DNA of 64,000 nucleotides from Caulobacter ginsengisoli (lineage in GTDB: Bacteria > Pseudomonadota > Alphaproteobacteria > Caulobacterales > Caulobacteraceae), in the NCBI RefSeq assembly GCF_030814835.1, contig NZ_JAUSVS010000009.1, positions 1-64,000 of the forward strand, given 5' to 3'. Numbering within the stretch: position 1 is the stretch's first letter; every line of letters starts with the position of its first letter. The position numbers were made by a program, and so were the translations under genes. This document shows positions 29,218-38,517 of the stretch, one piece after another. Under the pieces are notes generated by a model. That model ran no database searches. It was not told the DNA's origin and saw only the letters and a program-made list of their open reading frames with translations.

Positions 29218-30596
29218 CCGCCCAACCTGCCCAGACCGCCGCTCCGTCCCCCGCCGAGCTCGTCGCCCGCTACGATGGCCGCGCGCCGCGCTACACCAGC
29301 TATCCGACGGCGGTGCAGTTCACCCCGGCGGTGACGCCGGCCGTCTATCGCGACTGGCTGGCGGCGCTGCCGGTCGATGAAGCCGTCTCGGTCTATGTGC
29401 ACATCCCCTTCTGCACCCGGCTCTGCTGGTTCTGCGGCTGCAACACCCGGGCGGTGAACCGCCACGAGCCGGTCAGCGCCTATCTGGGCCGGCTGGTCGA
29501 GGAACTGGCTCTGCTGGAAGCGGCCCTGCCCGGCCGCATGACGCTGAACGGCCTGCACCTGGGCGGGGGCACGCCCAACACCCTGTCGCGCGACGACCTC
29601 AACGACCTGTTCCGGGCCCTGCGCCACGTCTTCCGCTTCACGCCAAATCCGCGCATCGCCGCCGAGCTGGATCCCGCCGGCCTGACCCGGGACTGGGTCC
29701 GCGCCGCCGCCTTTCATGGCCTCAACCGGGCCAGCCTGGGCGTGCAGAACCTCTCGCCGCAGGTGCAGGCGGCGGTCAATCGTCGCGAAAGCTTCGAGGA
29801 GATCGCCAACTGCGTCGCCTGGCTGCGCGAGGCCGAGGTCCAGTCGATCAACCTCGACCTGATGTATGGCCTGCCCCACCAGACCCTGGCCAACACCCTG
29901 GACACCGTGGGCCAGGTGGTCAGCCTGCGGCCCGAGCGGATAGCCCTGTTCGGCTATGCTCACGTGCCCTGGATGAAGTCCCACCAGCAGCTGATCGACA
30001 CCGCGGCCCTGCCCGGTCCCGACGCGCGGCTGGAGCAGGCCGAGGTCGCCGCCGAGCGGCTGGTCGGCGAGGGTTATGTCCGCATCGGCCTCGACCATTT
30101 CGCCCTGCCGGGCGACGAACTGGCCCGGGCCCAGGCCGAGGGCCGGCTGCGGCGCAACTTCCAGGGCTATACCGACGATCCGCCCCAGACCCTGATTGGA
30201 CTGGGCGCCTCGGCCATCGGCTCGCTGCCGCAGGGTTTCGTGCAGAACGCCCACCAGGAACTGGCCTGGACCAAGGCGGTGGGCCAGGGACAGCTGCCGG
30301 TGGCGCGCGGCGTCGCCCTCACAGACGATGACCGTTTCCGCTCCGACGTGATCAAGCGGCTGATGTGCGACCTCTTCGTCGACCTGGCCGCCGTCTGCGC
30401 CCGCCATGGCCGCGATCCGTCCGAGCTGTCCGCCGAGCGCGCCGCCCTGGCGCCCTTCGAGGCCGACGGCCTGGTCCGCCAGAGCGGCGACCGCATCGAG
30501 GTCACCGAGGCCGGCCGGCCGCTGATCCGCTCGGTCTGCGCCCTGTTCGACCGCTATTTCGAACCCGAGGGCGGGCGGCACTCCAAGGCGCTCTGA
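29214..30596 (+). CDS. hemN: Oxygen-independent coproporphyrinogen III oxidase
   Basis: A 460-residue radical-SAM enzyme converting coproporphyrinogen III to protoporphyrinogen IX without oxygen, so haem can be made for the oxidase under low oxygen. The Cys motif C67-x3-C71-x2-C74 lies in PFCTRLCWFCGC, with GGGTPNTL, YGLPHQT and the C-terminal HemN domain. GTG start overlaps the fixS stop. It closes the cco operon; six bases separate it from the convergent PatZ-like gene. Confidence 0.96.
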   Translation: MTAQPAQTAAPSPAELVARYDGRAPRYTSYPTAVQFTPAVTPAVYRDWLAALPVDEAVSVYVHIPFCTRLCWFCGCNTRAVNRHEPVSAYLGRLVEELALLEAALPGRMTLNGLHLGGGTPNTLSRDDLNDLFRALRHVFRFTPNPRIAAELDPAGLTRDWVRAAAFHGLNRASLGVQNLSPQVQAAVNRRESFEEIANCVAWLREAEVQSINLDLMYGLPHQTLANTLDTVGQVVSLRPERIALFGYAHVPWMKSHQQLIDTAALPGPDARLEQAEVAAERLVGEGYVRIGLDHFALPGDELARAQAEGRLRRNFQGYTDDPPQTLIGLGASAIGSLPQGFVQNAHQELAWTKAVGQGQLPVARGVALTDDDRFRSDVIKRLMCDLFVDLAAVCARHGRDPSELSAERAALAPFEADGLVRQSGDRIEVTEAGRPLIRSVCALFDRYFEPEGGRHSKAL

Positions 30597-30602
30597 TTGT
30601 TC

Positions 30603-33242
30603 TCAGGGGAAGGCGCGGGTCATCCGGATTCGGGAAGGATCGTCGCCGGCCGCGCGCTTGAAGCCCGCCGCTTCCGCCAGGCCCAGCATCCGGGCGTTGT
30701 CGCGGTCGGTATCGCCCCACATCTCCTTGAGGCCCCGGCCGGCGGCGTAGTCCAGCAGGGCGCCCAGCAGCTGGCTACCCAGACCCCGGCCGCTCCAGTC
30801 GCTGCGCACCATCAGGGCGAACTCGGCCCGCAGCGCTTCAGGGTCGGCGGCCAGCCTGGCGACGCCGGCGATGGCGCCGTCGGGCAGTTCGGCGACCAGG
30901 GCCATCTCGCGGTCGTAGTCGATATGGGCCAGCCGCTCGGCCCAGCTGTCCGGCAGGCCATGCAGCCCGGCGCGGAAGCGCAGCCGCACGTCTTCGGCCG
31001 AACTCTTCGCCACCATCTCGGTCAGGCGCGGCGCGTCCTGCGGGCGGATGGGGCGGACGGTCATCGCGATTCCCTGGACGACCATCTGGCGGTCCAGGCC
31101 CTCGGGATAGGGGCCGATGGCCGGCCGCGAAGCCGGTCCGGGTTTGGCGAGCCGCACGCGGGCGTCCAGGGCCAGCACCCCGTCCGCGTCGGCCAGCAGC
31201 GGGTTGATGTCCAGTTCGGCGACCTCGGGCAGGTCGATGGCCAGCTGGGAGAGGGCGGTCAGCACCCGGCCCAGGGCGGCGCGGTCGGCCGGCGGCCGGT
31301 CGCGATAGCCGGCCAGCCGTTTGGCGACCCGGGTGCGGCCGATCAGGTCGTCGGCCAGCACCTCGTCCAGCGGGGCCAGGCCCACGGCCCGGTCGGCCTC
31401 CAGCTCCACCGCGATACCGCCCCGGCCGAACAGCACCACCGGCCCGAACACCGCGTCCTGGGTCAGGCCGACGATCAGCTCCTCGGCCCTCGGCCGGACC
31501 GCCATGGCCTCGACGATGAAGCCTTCCAGGCGGGCTTCGGGCTTTTGAGCGCCAATGCTCTCCAGCATGTGCGCCGCCGCCGCCTCGACGGCCGCCGCGC
31601 CGGTCAGGCCCAGCATCACGCCGCCGATGTCCGACTTGTGGCTGATGTCGGGCGACAGGATCTTCAGCGCCACCGGCCCACCCAAGGCCTCGGCGACGGC
31701 GCCGGCGGCCTTGGGCGTCGGGGCCTCCCGGCTCTCGATGACCGGAATGGCGTAGGCGGCCAGCAGGGCCCGGGCCTCCGGGTCGGTCAGCCGGTCGCGG
31801 CCGGTGGCCATCGCCGCCTCGACCAGGGCCCGGGCGGCGGCCTTGTCGGCCTGAGGGGCCCCGGCGGAGGGCGCGCGCAGCAGCTGGCGCTGGCTGGCGC
31901 GGTGGGCGGCCAGGTGCTGGAAGGCCAGCACCGCCTCCTCCGGAGTCTCATGGGCCGGGATGCCGGCCGCGGCCAGCACCCGCCGGCCTTCCGCGGCCGA
32001 GGGATCGCCCAGCCAGCAGCTCAGCACCGGCCTGGAGCGGCCCGCCACGGTCTCGACCACCGCCCGGGCCGCGGCCGTGCTGTCGGCCACGGCGGTGGGG
32101 CAGTTCATCACCAGCACCGCGTCGGCCTCGGGTTCTTCCAGCAGCACTTCCAGCGCGGCGCGGTAGCGGTCCGGCTGGGCGTCGCCGATGATGTCGATGG
32201 GGTTGCCCAGCCCCGCCGTGGGCGGCAGCACCGCCGCCAGCCGCTTGCGGCCGGCCTCGGAAATCGTCGCCAGCCGACCCCCGGCCGCCTCCAGCGCGTC
32301 GGCGGCCATCACGCCCGCCCCGCCGCCGTTGGTCAGGATGGCCAGCCGCTCGCCCTCGATCCGCAGGCCGGCGGTCAGGGTGGCGACGGCGTCGAACAGC
32401 TCCCTCAGCCCGGTGACCCGCAGCATCCCCGCCCGGCGGAAGGCGGCGTCATAGACCGCGTCCGAACCGGCCAGGGCGCCAGTATGCGAGAAGGCCGCCC
32501 GCGCGCCCGCGGCCCCGCGCCCCGCCTTGATGACCACCACCGGCTTGCTGCGCGCGGCGATGCGGCCGGCGGTCATGAACTTGCGGGCGTCATGGATGCT
32601 CTCGACATAGAGCAGGATGGCGTGGGTCCGCGGGTCGAGGGCCAGATAGTCCAGCATGTCGCCGAAATCGACATCGGCCTGGTCGCCTAGGCTGACCACA
32701 TGCGAGAAGCCGAAACCGCGCGGCGCCGCCCAGTCCAGGGCGGCCGTGGTGATCGCCCCCGACTGCGAGACCAGGGCCAGCCCGCCCGCCGCCGGGGTCA
32801 GCTGGGCGAAGCTGGCGTTGACGCCCCGCCCCGGCGAGATGAAGCCCAGGCAGTTGGGCCCGACGATGCGCAGCAGGTGTGGCCGGGCGGCGTCCAGCAG
32901 TTTTTGCCGCAAGCCATGCTCGCCGGCGTCGAACCCCGCCGAGATGACCACCGCCGCACGGCAGCCCCGCGCCCCGAGCTCGGCGATCAGGTCCGGGACT
33001 CCCGCCGCCGGGATGGCGATCACCGCCAGATCCGGGGCGATGGGCAGGTCCGCGATGGAGGGATAGGCCAGGGTCGAGCGGATCGAGGCCGCATGCGGAT
33101 TGACCGCCATGACCGGGCCTTGGAAGCCGGTCTCCAGCAGATTACGCGCCAGCACGGCGCCGACCGAGCCTTCGTGATTGCTGGCCCCGATCAGGGCGAT
33201 CGACCTGGGTTCGAACAGGGCGTCCAGGTTTCGGGTGGTCAT
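30603..33242 (-). CDS. PatZ-like NDP-forming acyl-CoA synthetase fused to GNAT acetyltransferase
   Basis: An 879-residue fusion of the PatZ/YfiQ type. Residues 1-460 hold the CoA-binding and succinyl-CoA-ligase-like parts (GASNHEGSVG, IVGPNCLG, SQSGAITTA). Residues 470-710 are an ATP-grasp domain (ALKILSPDISHKSDIGGV). The end from about 735 is a GNAT domain (MTVRPIRPQDAPRL, acetyl-CoA loop WSGRGLGSQLL). In Pat-type lysine acetyltransferases the ligase part is regulatory. Here the superfamily phospho-acceptor His position, H253 in SHTGALAG, is retained, so ADP-forming ligase activity cannot be excluded. It ends near hemN and follows a quinone reductase gene by 19 bases; both may be FixK-controlled. 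Confidence 0.9.
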   Translation of the reverse strand: MTTRNLDALFEPRSIALIGASNHEGSVGAVLARNLLETGFQGPVMAVNPHAASIRSTLAYPSIADLPIAPDLAVIAIPAAGVPDLIAELGARGCRAAVVISAGFDAGEHGLRQKLLDAARPHLLRIVGPNCLGFISPGRGVNASFAQLTPAAGGLALVSQSGAITTAALDWAAPRGFGFSHVVSLGDQADVDFGDMLDYLALDPRTHAILLYVESIHDARKFMTAGRIAARSKPVVVIKAGRGAAGARAAFSHTGALAGSDAVYDAAFRRAGMLRVTGLRELFDAVATLTAGLRIEGERLAILTNGGGAGVMAADALEAAGGRLATISEAGRKRLAAVLPPTAGLGNPIDIIGDAQPDRYRAALEVLLEEPEADAVLVMNCPTAVADSTAAARAVVETVAGRSRPVLSCWLGDPSAAEGRRVLAAAGIPAHETPEEAVLAFQHLAAHRASQRQLLRAPSAGAPQADKAAARALVEAAMATGRDRLTDPEARALLAAYAIPVIESREAPTPKAAGAVAEALGGPVALKILSPDISHKSDIGGVMLGLTGAAAVEAAAAHMLESIGAQKPEARLEGFIVEAMAVRPRAEELIVGLTQDAVFGPVVLFGRGGIAVELEADRAVGLAPLDEVLADDLIGRTRVAKRLAGYRDRPPADRAALGRVLTALSQLAIDLPEVAELDINPLLADADGVLALDARVRLAKPGPASRPAIGPYPEGLDRQMVVQGIAMTVRPIRPQDAPRLTEMVAKSSAEDVRLRFRAGLHGLPDSWAERLAHIDYDREMALVAELPDGAIAGVARLAADPEALRAEFALMVRSDWSGRGLGSQLLGALLDYAAGRGLKEMWGDTDRDNARMLGLAEAAGFKRAAGDDPSRIRMTRAFP

Positions 33243-33261
33243 GGTCTCAGATGGCCCATGC

Positions 33262-33858
33262 TCAAGAGAGGGGGGCGAACTTCTCGCGCAGGGCCTGGTC
33301 GACCTGGCCCAGCAGGGTCTCGCCGACCGCCTTGGTCATGCCCGGAACCACGCTGCCCAGATGCAGGTGGCCGCGCACGTCCAGGCCGGTGACGGCGGCG
33401 ACGTGGCGGTCGAAGGTCTGCTCCAGCGAGCCCAGGGCGCCGGTCGCCTCGACCCAGTCTTCCGGCGCGCCGGAAGTCGAGACGCTCATCAGGCTGCGGC
33501 CGATCAGCAGGCCGGCCGTGCCGCCCAGCGCCGGTCGATAGCCGAAGCCCAGGCTGAACACCCGGTCGACATAGCCCTTGAGGATGGCCGGCGGGGCGTT
33601 GAACCAGAAGGGATAGATGAAGATGAAGCTGTCGCAGCGGGCCAGCTTGGCCCGCTCGGCGACGACATCGGCGCGGGGCGCGTGGCCGCGCGTGGTCGGA
33701 AGTTCTTCGGCGCGCAGGCAGGGGTCGAAGCCGATGGCGTAGAGGTCGCGAGTCACCACGCTGTGCCCCATCGATTTCAGGGTCTTGGCGCAGGTCCGGG
33801 CGACGGCGCCGCAGAAGCTGGCGCGGCGGGGATGGGCGAGAATGACGGCGTGCCGCAT
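33262..33858 (-). CDS. NAD(P)H dehydrogenase (quinone), flavodoxin fold
   Basis: A 198-residue protein of the NQO/MdaB-type flavodoxin fold: [19 protein letters not shown] at the start (phosphate-binding loop), [23 protein letters not shown] (flavin and dimer contact), and [21 protein letters not shown]. Such enzymes reduce quinones by two electrons. The start was set at 33858 (MRHAV). The FixK-type box at 33919-33932 would place a transcript start about 26 bases before it. The next gene is the PatZ-like fusion. Confidence 0.88.
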   Translation of the reverse strand: MRHAVILAHPRRASFCGAVARTCAKTLKSMGHSVVTRDLYAIGFDPCLRAEELPTTRGHAPRADVVAERAKLARCDSFIFIYPFWFNAPPAILKGYVDRVFSLGFGYRPALGGTAGLLIGRSLMSVSTSGAPEDWVEATGALGSLEQTFDRHVAAVTGLDVRGHLHLGSVVPGMTKAVGETLLGQVDQALREKFAPLS

Positions 33859-33918
33859 GGATCGAACTCCGCGTGGGCAGGGTGAGCGCCTTTCTACGCC
33901 AACCGGCGTTTTTGCGAA

Positions 33919-33932
33919 TTGATCTCGATCAC
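33919..33932. promoter_or_regulatory. FixK/FNR-type box between divergent genes
   Basis: TTGAT-CTCG-ATCAC matches the consensus except the last base. It lies between the minus-strand quinone reductase (start 33858) and the plus-strand phosphorylase (start 33969). The -41 spacing predicts a 26-base leader for the minus side, and an almost leaderless transcript for the plus side. It could serve both. Confidence 0.55.
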
Positions 33933-33968
33933 GGCCCCCGGAATGGGGAGGGGGCATCACTGCGTTCG

Positions 33969-35510
33969 ATGACGCAGAACCCGACCTTCAGCCCCACCGC
34001 TCCCGGCGTGCTCCGGGCCCGGCCGCTCGCCTTCGACACCTTCCGCGAGAATGTCGTGGTCCTGGCCCGCGACAGTCAGGTTCTGCGGCCCGAACGCCTG
34101 CGCGGCGCGCGCAAGGTCGAACTGCGGGCCGGCGGCGTGACCCTGCAGGCCTCGACCATGATCGGCGATGCGGGCCTGGTGGCCGCCGACGAGGTCGGCC
34201 TGCCACAGCCCCTGTTCCGCCGCCTGGGCGTGGCGGCCGGTGATGTGGTCCAGCTCAGCCCGGCCCGGCCGCCGGAAAGCCTGGCCGCCATCCGGGCCAA
34301 GCTGTCGGGCGCCAGCCTGGGCGCGACCGAGTTCGCCGCCGTGGCCCGCGATCTCGCCGCCCATCGCTGGTCGGACATGGAGGTCGCCGCCTTCCTGGTC
34401 GCCTGCGCGGCCTTCATGTCGCCGGAGGAGACCCTGGACCTGACCCGAGGGATGATCGCGGCGGGATCGCGCCTCGACTGGGGCGCCAGAAAAGAGGGGG
34501 GCGACCGCCTGGTCGTCGACAAGCACTGCATCGGCGGCATCCCGGGCAACCGCACCTCGCTGATCGTCGTGCCCATCGTCGCCGCCCACGGCCTGACCAT
34601 GCCCAAGACCTCCTCGCGCGCCATCACCTCGCCGGCCGGCACGGCCGACACCATGGAGGTCCTGGCCCGGGTCGACCTGACCGAGGCCGAGATGCGCCGG
34701 GTGGTCGATAGCTGCGGCGGCTGTGTCGTCTGGGGCGGCCGGGTCAACCTGTCGCCGGCCGACGATGTGCTGATCTCGGTCGAGCGCCCGCTGTCGATCG
34801 ACACGCCCGAGCAGATGGTCGCCTCCATCCTTTCCAAGAAGGTCGCCGCCGGGGTCGGCCGGCTGGTCATCGACCTGCCGATCGGCCCCTCCGCCAAGGT
34901 CCGCGACGAGCGCGCCGCCCTGCGGCTGCGCAAGCTGTTCGAATTCGTCGCAGCCCGGCTGGGCCTTGCCATCGAGGTGGTGACCACCGACGGCGCTCAG
35001 CCGATCGGCCGGGGCGTTGGCCCAGTGCTCGAGGCCCGCGACGTGCGGGCGGTGCTGGCCGGCGACCCGGCGGCGCCGGCCGACCTGCGCGAGAAGGCCA
35101 TCCGGCTGGCCGGCCGGGTGCTGGAGGCCGACCCGGCCCTGCCGGGCGGGCGGGGCGAGGCCCGGGCCCGCGAGCTGCTGGCCGGCGGCGCGGCCAGGGC
35201 CCGGATGGAGGCCATCATCGAGGCGCAAGGGCCCTCGCCGATCCCCGGCCGGCTGGGCGACCGGGCCCACGAGGTCTGCGCCGAGCGCGACGGGCCGGTC
35301 ACCGCCATCGACTGCCTGCGCATCGCCAACATCGCCCGCCTGGCCGGCGCGCCGACCGATGCGGGGGCGGGCGTCGACCTGCTCAAGCGGGTGGGCGAGA
35401 CCGCGCGGCGCGGCGAGCCGCTCTATCGCATCCACGGCTCGGACGCCTGCGACTTCGGCTTCGCCGTCGAGGCCGCCGGGGTCGACAGCGGCTATCGGGT
35501 GGCGAAATGA
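33969..35510 (+). CDS. AMP phosphorylase / thymidine phosphorylase family protein
   Basis: A 513-residue member of the nucleoside phosphorylase family. The N-terminal 100 residues form an extra domain found in AMP phosphorylases but not in bacterial thymidine phosphorylases. The active-site block reads [17 protein letters not shown] (184-200) and [18 protein letters not shown] (213-230), which is the AMP-phosphorylase pattern rather than the thymidine-phosphorylase DKHSTGGVGD with SGRG. Family reaction: nucleoside 5'-phosphate plus phosphate gives a base and ribose 1,5-bisphosphate. Substrate specificity in bacteria is not settled. It overlaps the next gene by four bases. Confidence 0.85.
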   Translation: MTQNPTFSPTAPGVLRARPLAFDTFRENVVVLARDSQVLRPERLRGARKVELRAGGVTLQASTMIGDAGLVAADEVGLPQPLFRRLGVAAGDVVQLSPARPPESLAAIRAKLSGASLGATEFAAVARDLAAHRWSDMEVAAFLVACAAFMSPEETLDLTRGMIAAGSRLDWGARKEGGDRLVVDKHCIGGIPGNRTSLIVVPIVAAHGLTMPKTSSRAITSPAGTADTMEVLARVDLTEAEMRRVVDSCGGCVVWGGRVNLSPADDVLISVERPLSIDTPEQMVASILSKKVAAGVGRLVIDLPIGPSAKVRDERAALRLRKLFEFVAARLGLAIEVVTTDGAQPIGRGVGPVLEARDVRAVLAGDPAAPADLREKAIRLAGRVLEADPALPGGRGEARARELLAGGAARARMEAIIEAQGPSPIPGRLGDRAHEVCAERDGPVTAIDCLRIANIARLAGAPTDAGAGVDLLKRVGETARRGEPLYRIHGSDACDFGFAVEAAGVDSGYRVAK

Positions 35511-36394
35511 GCGGCCTTTCCGTCCTGGCCTTCCCGGAAGACCGCGCCGCCGCCCAAAGGCTGGCCGACGCCCTGTCGGCCCCGCTCGCCGTGCTGGACG
35601 TCCATGTCTTTCCCGATGGGGAAACCCTGCCGACCGTCCCGGCCGGGCTGGCGTCCACCGTCATCCTCTATCGCCGCCTGGACCATCCAGACCGCCGGCT
35701 GATCCCGTTGCTGCTGGCCGCGGACGCCGCGCGCCGGGCCGGGGCCCGGCGCCTGGTGCTGGTCGCGCCCTATCTTCCCTATCTGCGCCAGGACACGGTC
35801 TTCGCGCCCGGCCAGCCGGTCAGCCGCGACGCGATCGGCCAGGTGCTGGGCGGCGCCTTCGACCGCATCGTCACGGTGAACGCCCATCTGCACCGCACCC
35901 GCGACCTGGCCGAGGTGTTCGGCCACCCGGTCGACAATCTCGACGTCGCCAGCCCGCTGGCCCGGCGGCTGGCCGGCGGCGCCGCGCCGCTGGTCGTCGG
36001 CCCGGACATCGAGTCGGCGCCCTGGGTCCAGAGCGCGGCCAGGGCCGTCGGCGGCGAAGCGATGACCTTCCTCAAGACGCGCGAAGGCGATCGTGAGGTG
36101 ACGCTCACCCTGGCCGAGCCGGAGCGGGTGCGCGGCTGCCGCGTGCTGCTGCTCGACGATATCTGCTCCACCGGGGCCACCCTGGAGGCCGCCATCCGCC
36201 AGCTGCTCGCCGCCGGCGCCGCCCGGGTCGATGTCGGCGTCATCCACGCCCTGTTCACCGGCCCGACCCTCGACCGGCTGGCCGCCGCCGGCGCGGCGCG
36301 CATCGCCTCCTCAGACTCCATTCCCCACCCTACCAACGCCCTGGAACTGGCCCCCAGCCTGGCCCTGGCGCTGCAAGACGAGGCCGCCCGATGA
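35507..36394 (+). CDS. Ribose-phosphate pyrophosphokinase-like protein, archaeal-like
   Basis: A 295-residue phosphoribosyltransferase-fold protein. It carries the PRPP loop [14 protein letters not shown] (213-226) and the substrate region [19 protein letters not shown] (88-106). Canonical bacterial Prs has GR(Y/F)ARQDR and DTGGT; here PYLRQD plus KTREGDREV resembles the archaeal class III form. It sits between the AMP-phosphorylase-like and beta-CASP genes with four-base overlaps, so it probably works on ribose phosphates made by its neighbours. It is unlikely to be the cell's main Prs. Confidence 0.85.
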   Translation: MSGLSVLAFPEDRAAAQRLADALSAPLAVLDVHVFPDGETLPTVPAGLASTVILYRRLDHPDRRLIPLLLAADAARRAGARRLVLVAPYLPYLRQDTVFAPGQPVSRDAIGQVLGGAFDRIVTVNAHLHRTRDLAEVFGHPVDNLDVASPLARRLAGGAAPLVVGPDIESAPWVQSAARAVGGEAMTFLKTREGDREVTLTLAEPERVRGCRVLLLDDICSTGATLEAAIRQLLAAGAARVDVGVIHALFTGPTLDRLAAAGAARIASSDSIPHPTNALELAPSLALALQDEAAR

Positions 36395-38025
36395 TTCCCA
36401 CCATCACCTTCCACGGCGCCGCCGGCTGCGTCACCGGCTTCTGCGCCGAGATCCGCACCGAGCGGTCGCGCGTCCTGGTCGACTGCGGCATGTTCCAGGG
36501 CTCCAAGACCCTCAAGGCGCTGAACTACCAGCCGTTTCCCTTCGACGCGTCGGAGATCGACGCGGTCCTGCTGACCCACGCCCATATCGACCATTCGGGC
36601 CTGCTGCCCAAGCTGATGCGGGCCGGCTTCACCGGACCGATCTACGCCACCGCCGCCACCAAGGCGCTGTGCGAGGTGATGCTGGAGGACGCCGGCGGCA
36701 TCCAGGAGGGCGAGGTCCGCGAGCTCAATCGCCGCAACCAGCGGCGCGGCCGGCCGCTGGTCGAACCCATCTACACCGCCCGCGACGCCAAGCGCCTGAT
36801 GCCACAGTTCCAGACCGTCAAGTTCGGCGAGGCCGCGACCATCGCGCCGGACCTGACCGCGATCTGGTGGCCCGCCGGCCATATCCTGGGCGCGGCCTCC
36901 ATCGCCCTGGATATCGAGGGCGAGGAGGGACTGCTCAAGACCCTGTTCTCCGGCGACCTGGGCCCCGGCGGCACCGAGTTCGTCACCGAGCCCGAGAGCC
37001 CCTCCGGGCTGGACCATCTGATCATCGAATCCACCTACGGCGACCGCGACCGGATGGTGGTCGACCCCGCCGCCCGCCGCCGGGCCCTGGCGGCCGAGAT
37101 GCGCGACGCCCATGCCGCCGGCGGGCCGCTGCTGATGCCGGCCTTCGCCGTCGAACGCAGCCAGGAACTGCTCAGCGACATCCTGGCGGTGATGGAAAGC
37201 GGCGAGGCGCCGGCCGGCGACGTCTTCCTCGACTCGCCCCTGGCCATCCGCGCCACCGAGGTGTTCCTCGACCGGGGCTGGAACAAGTCGTCGGGCCGCA
37301 ACCCCTTCGAGGCGCTGCACCAGGCCGGCCGCCTGCGCTTCCTGGGCAAGCCGGCCGAGAGCGACGGCCTGGAGCGGCTGAAGGGCTGGCATGTGATCAT
37401 GGCGGCCAGCGGCATGTGCGACGCCGGCCGTATCCGCAAACACCTCAAGCGGCTGCTCTGGCGGCGGGAGGCGACGGTGCTGCTGACCGGCTTCCAGGCG
37501 GTCGGAACCCTGGGCCGTCTGCTGGCCGAGGGCGCCGAGCGGGTCAGCATCCAGGGCGACGAGGTGCGGGTGCGCGCCCGCATCCGGATGCTGGATACGT
37601 ATTCGGGCCATGCCGACGCCGGCGGCCTGGTCCGCTGGGCCCAGGCGCGCGAGCCGGTGGCCGGGACCGTCTTTATCGCCCATGGCGAGCCGAACGCCGC
37701 CCAGGGTCTGTCCGCCCGGCTGACGGCGGCGGGCTTCGCGCCGGACCGCCTGGCCATTCCGCGCCTGGACGAGACCTTCAAGCTGCGCCGCGCCGGCGCC
37801 GAGACCCAGCCCGCCGGACCGGCCCGCATCGACCCCGCGGCCACGGCCAGGCTGGACTGGCACAACGACCGCGCCCGCCTGCTGCTGGCCCTGAACGCGG
37901 CCCTGGACAGCGCGGCCGATGACGCGGCCCGCGAGGCGCTGCTTCAGCGGCTCCTGGAGGATCTGAAAAAATCTGCGCCCGTTGATCGAGATCAATCCGC
38001 TCCGGCCGGCGCCCAGGCATCCTGA
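36391..38025 (+). CDS. Beta-CASP metallo-beta-lactamase nuclease-like protein
   Basis: A 544-residue MBL-fold protein. The zinc motif HAHIDH is at 63-68 and later ligands are at GHILGAAS and in SGDLGPGG. The beta-CASP and RNA-specificity regions follow (DSPLAIRATEVF, MAASGMCDAGRIRKHL, YSGHADAGGL). Relatives include CPSF-73-like and RNase J-like nucleases acting on RNA; this bacterial group is not well characterised. It overlaps the Prs-like gene (ATGA). The FixK-type box at 37982-37995 lies inside its last codons and drives the next gene. Confidence 0.85.
   Translation: MIPTITFHGAAGCVTGFCAEIRTERSRVLVDCGMFQGSKTLKALNYQPFPFDASEIDAVLLTHAHIDHSGLLPKLMRAGFTGPIYATAATKALCEVMLEDAGGIQEGEVRELNRRNQRRGRPLVEPIYTARDAKRLMPQFQTVKFGEAATIAPDLTAIWWPAGHILGAASIALDIEGEEGLLKTLFSGDLGPGGTEFVTEPESPSGLDHLIIESTYGDRDRMVVDPAARRRALAAEMRDAHAAGGPLLMPAFAVERSQELLSDILAVMESGEAPAGDVFLDSPLAIRATEVFLDRGWNKSSGRNPFEALHQAGRLRFLGKPAESDGLERLKGWHVIMAASGMCDAGRIRKHLKRLLWRREATVLLTGFQAVGTLGRLLAEGAERVSIQGDEVRVRARIRMLDTYSGHADAGGLVRWAQAREPVAGTVFIAHGEPNAAQGLSARLTAAGFAPDRLAIPRLDETFKLRRAGAETQPAGPARIDPAATARLDWHNDRARLLLALNAALDSAADDAAREALLQRLLEDLKKSAPVDRDQSAPAGAQAS
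37982..37995 (+). promoter_or_regulatory. FixK/FNR-type box, perfect dyad
   Basis: TTGAT-CGAG-ATCAA is the full consensus palindrome. It lies inside the 3' end of the beta-CASP gene, and 57 bases before the gene at 38053. With the centre at -41 the transcript would start near 38030. Confidence 0.75.
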
Positions 38026-38052
38026 TCCTGCACCTTCCAAAGGGGAACCGTC

Positions 38053-38358
38053 ATGGGAAAGTCCGTCGCCAGGCAGATCGCTCACAGCGTCGATGACGTG
38101 TTCGATGACGTCGTGCATCATCTGGGCCGGTTGACCCGCCATCTCGGCGAGAACACCGGTGATGCGATGTCGTCCACGGCCGTCACCATGGCCCGTTCAG
38201 CGATGGAGCTGGTCGAGGCCGCCAGGACCGAGAGCAAGGCCCTGACCGAGCGCACCGGCAAGGAAATTCGCGAGCATCCCGCCGCCACGGCCGCCATCGC
38301 CGCCGCCGCGGTCGCGGTGATCGGCCTGGCCATCGCCCAGCGGTCCCGGGCCGCCTGA
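38053..38358 (+). CDS. DUF883-like small membrane-anchored protein
   Basis: A 101-residue protein: a helical amphipathic N-terminal part (RQIAHSVDDVFDDVVHHLGRLTRHL, AMELVEAARTESKALTERTGKEI) and a C-terminal membrane helix (ATAAIAAAAVAVIGLAIAQRSR). The layout matches DUF883/ElaB-YqjD proteins, which tether to the inner membrane and can bind ribosomes in stationary phase in enterobacteria. Here a perfect FixK box precedes it and a strong terminator follows, so it is a single-gene hypoxia unit. The family assignment is by pattern only. Confidence 0.7.
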   Translation: MGKSVARQIAHSVDDVFDDVVHHLGRLTRHLGENTGDAMSSTAVTMARSAMELVEAARTESKALTERTGKEIREHPAATAAIAAAAVAVIGLAIAQRSRAA

Positions 38359-38402
38359 AAGAGTTGTCGCCGGCCATCCCCCCGCACGCGGCCGGTGATA
38401 CG

Positions 38403-38434
38403 CCCCGAGAAGCCCCCGCTTCTCGGGGCTTTTT
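38403..38434 (+). terminator. Rho-independent terminator
   Basis: CCCCGAGAAG (38403-38412) pairs perfectly with CTTCTCGGGG (38419-38428) over a six-base loop, followed by CTTTTT. It ends the 38053 transcript and separates it from the next FixK-driven unit. Confidence 0.9.
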
Positions 38435-38449
38435 CGTTCCAGAAGCCGC

Positions 38450-38463
38450 TTGCGCGAAATCAA
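38450..38463 (+). promoter_or_regulatory. FixK/FNR-type box
   Basis: TTGCG-CGAA-ATCAA matches TTG-N8-CAA; its reverse complement has the same form as the ccoN box. Centre -41 puts the start near 38498, giving a 20-base leader to 38518. Confidence 0.7.
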
Positions 38464-38517
38464 GGCGGAGGGCGGCAGGTACGGTCAGGCTGATCCCGTC
38501 GCCTTCCGGAGCCCGCC

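Noticed and set aside
35779..38142. A 787-codon minus-strand frame opposite the Prs/beta-CASP genes
   Set aside because: No family features, and it covers three well-supported overlapping genes on the plus strand.
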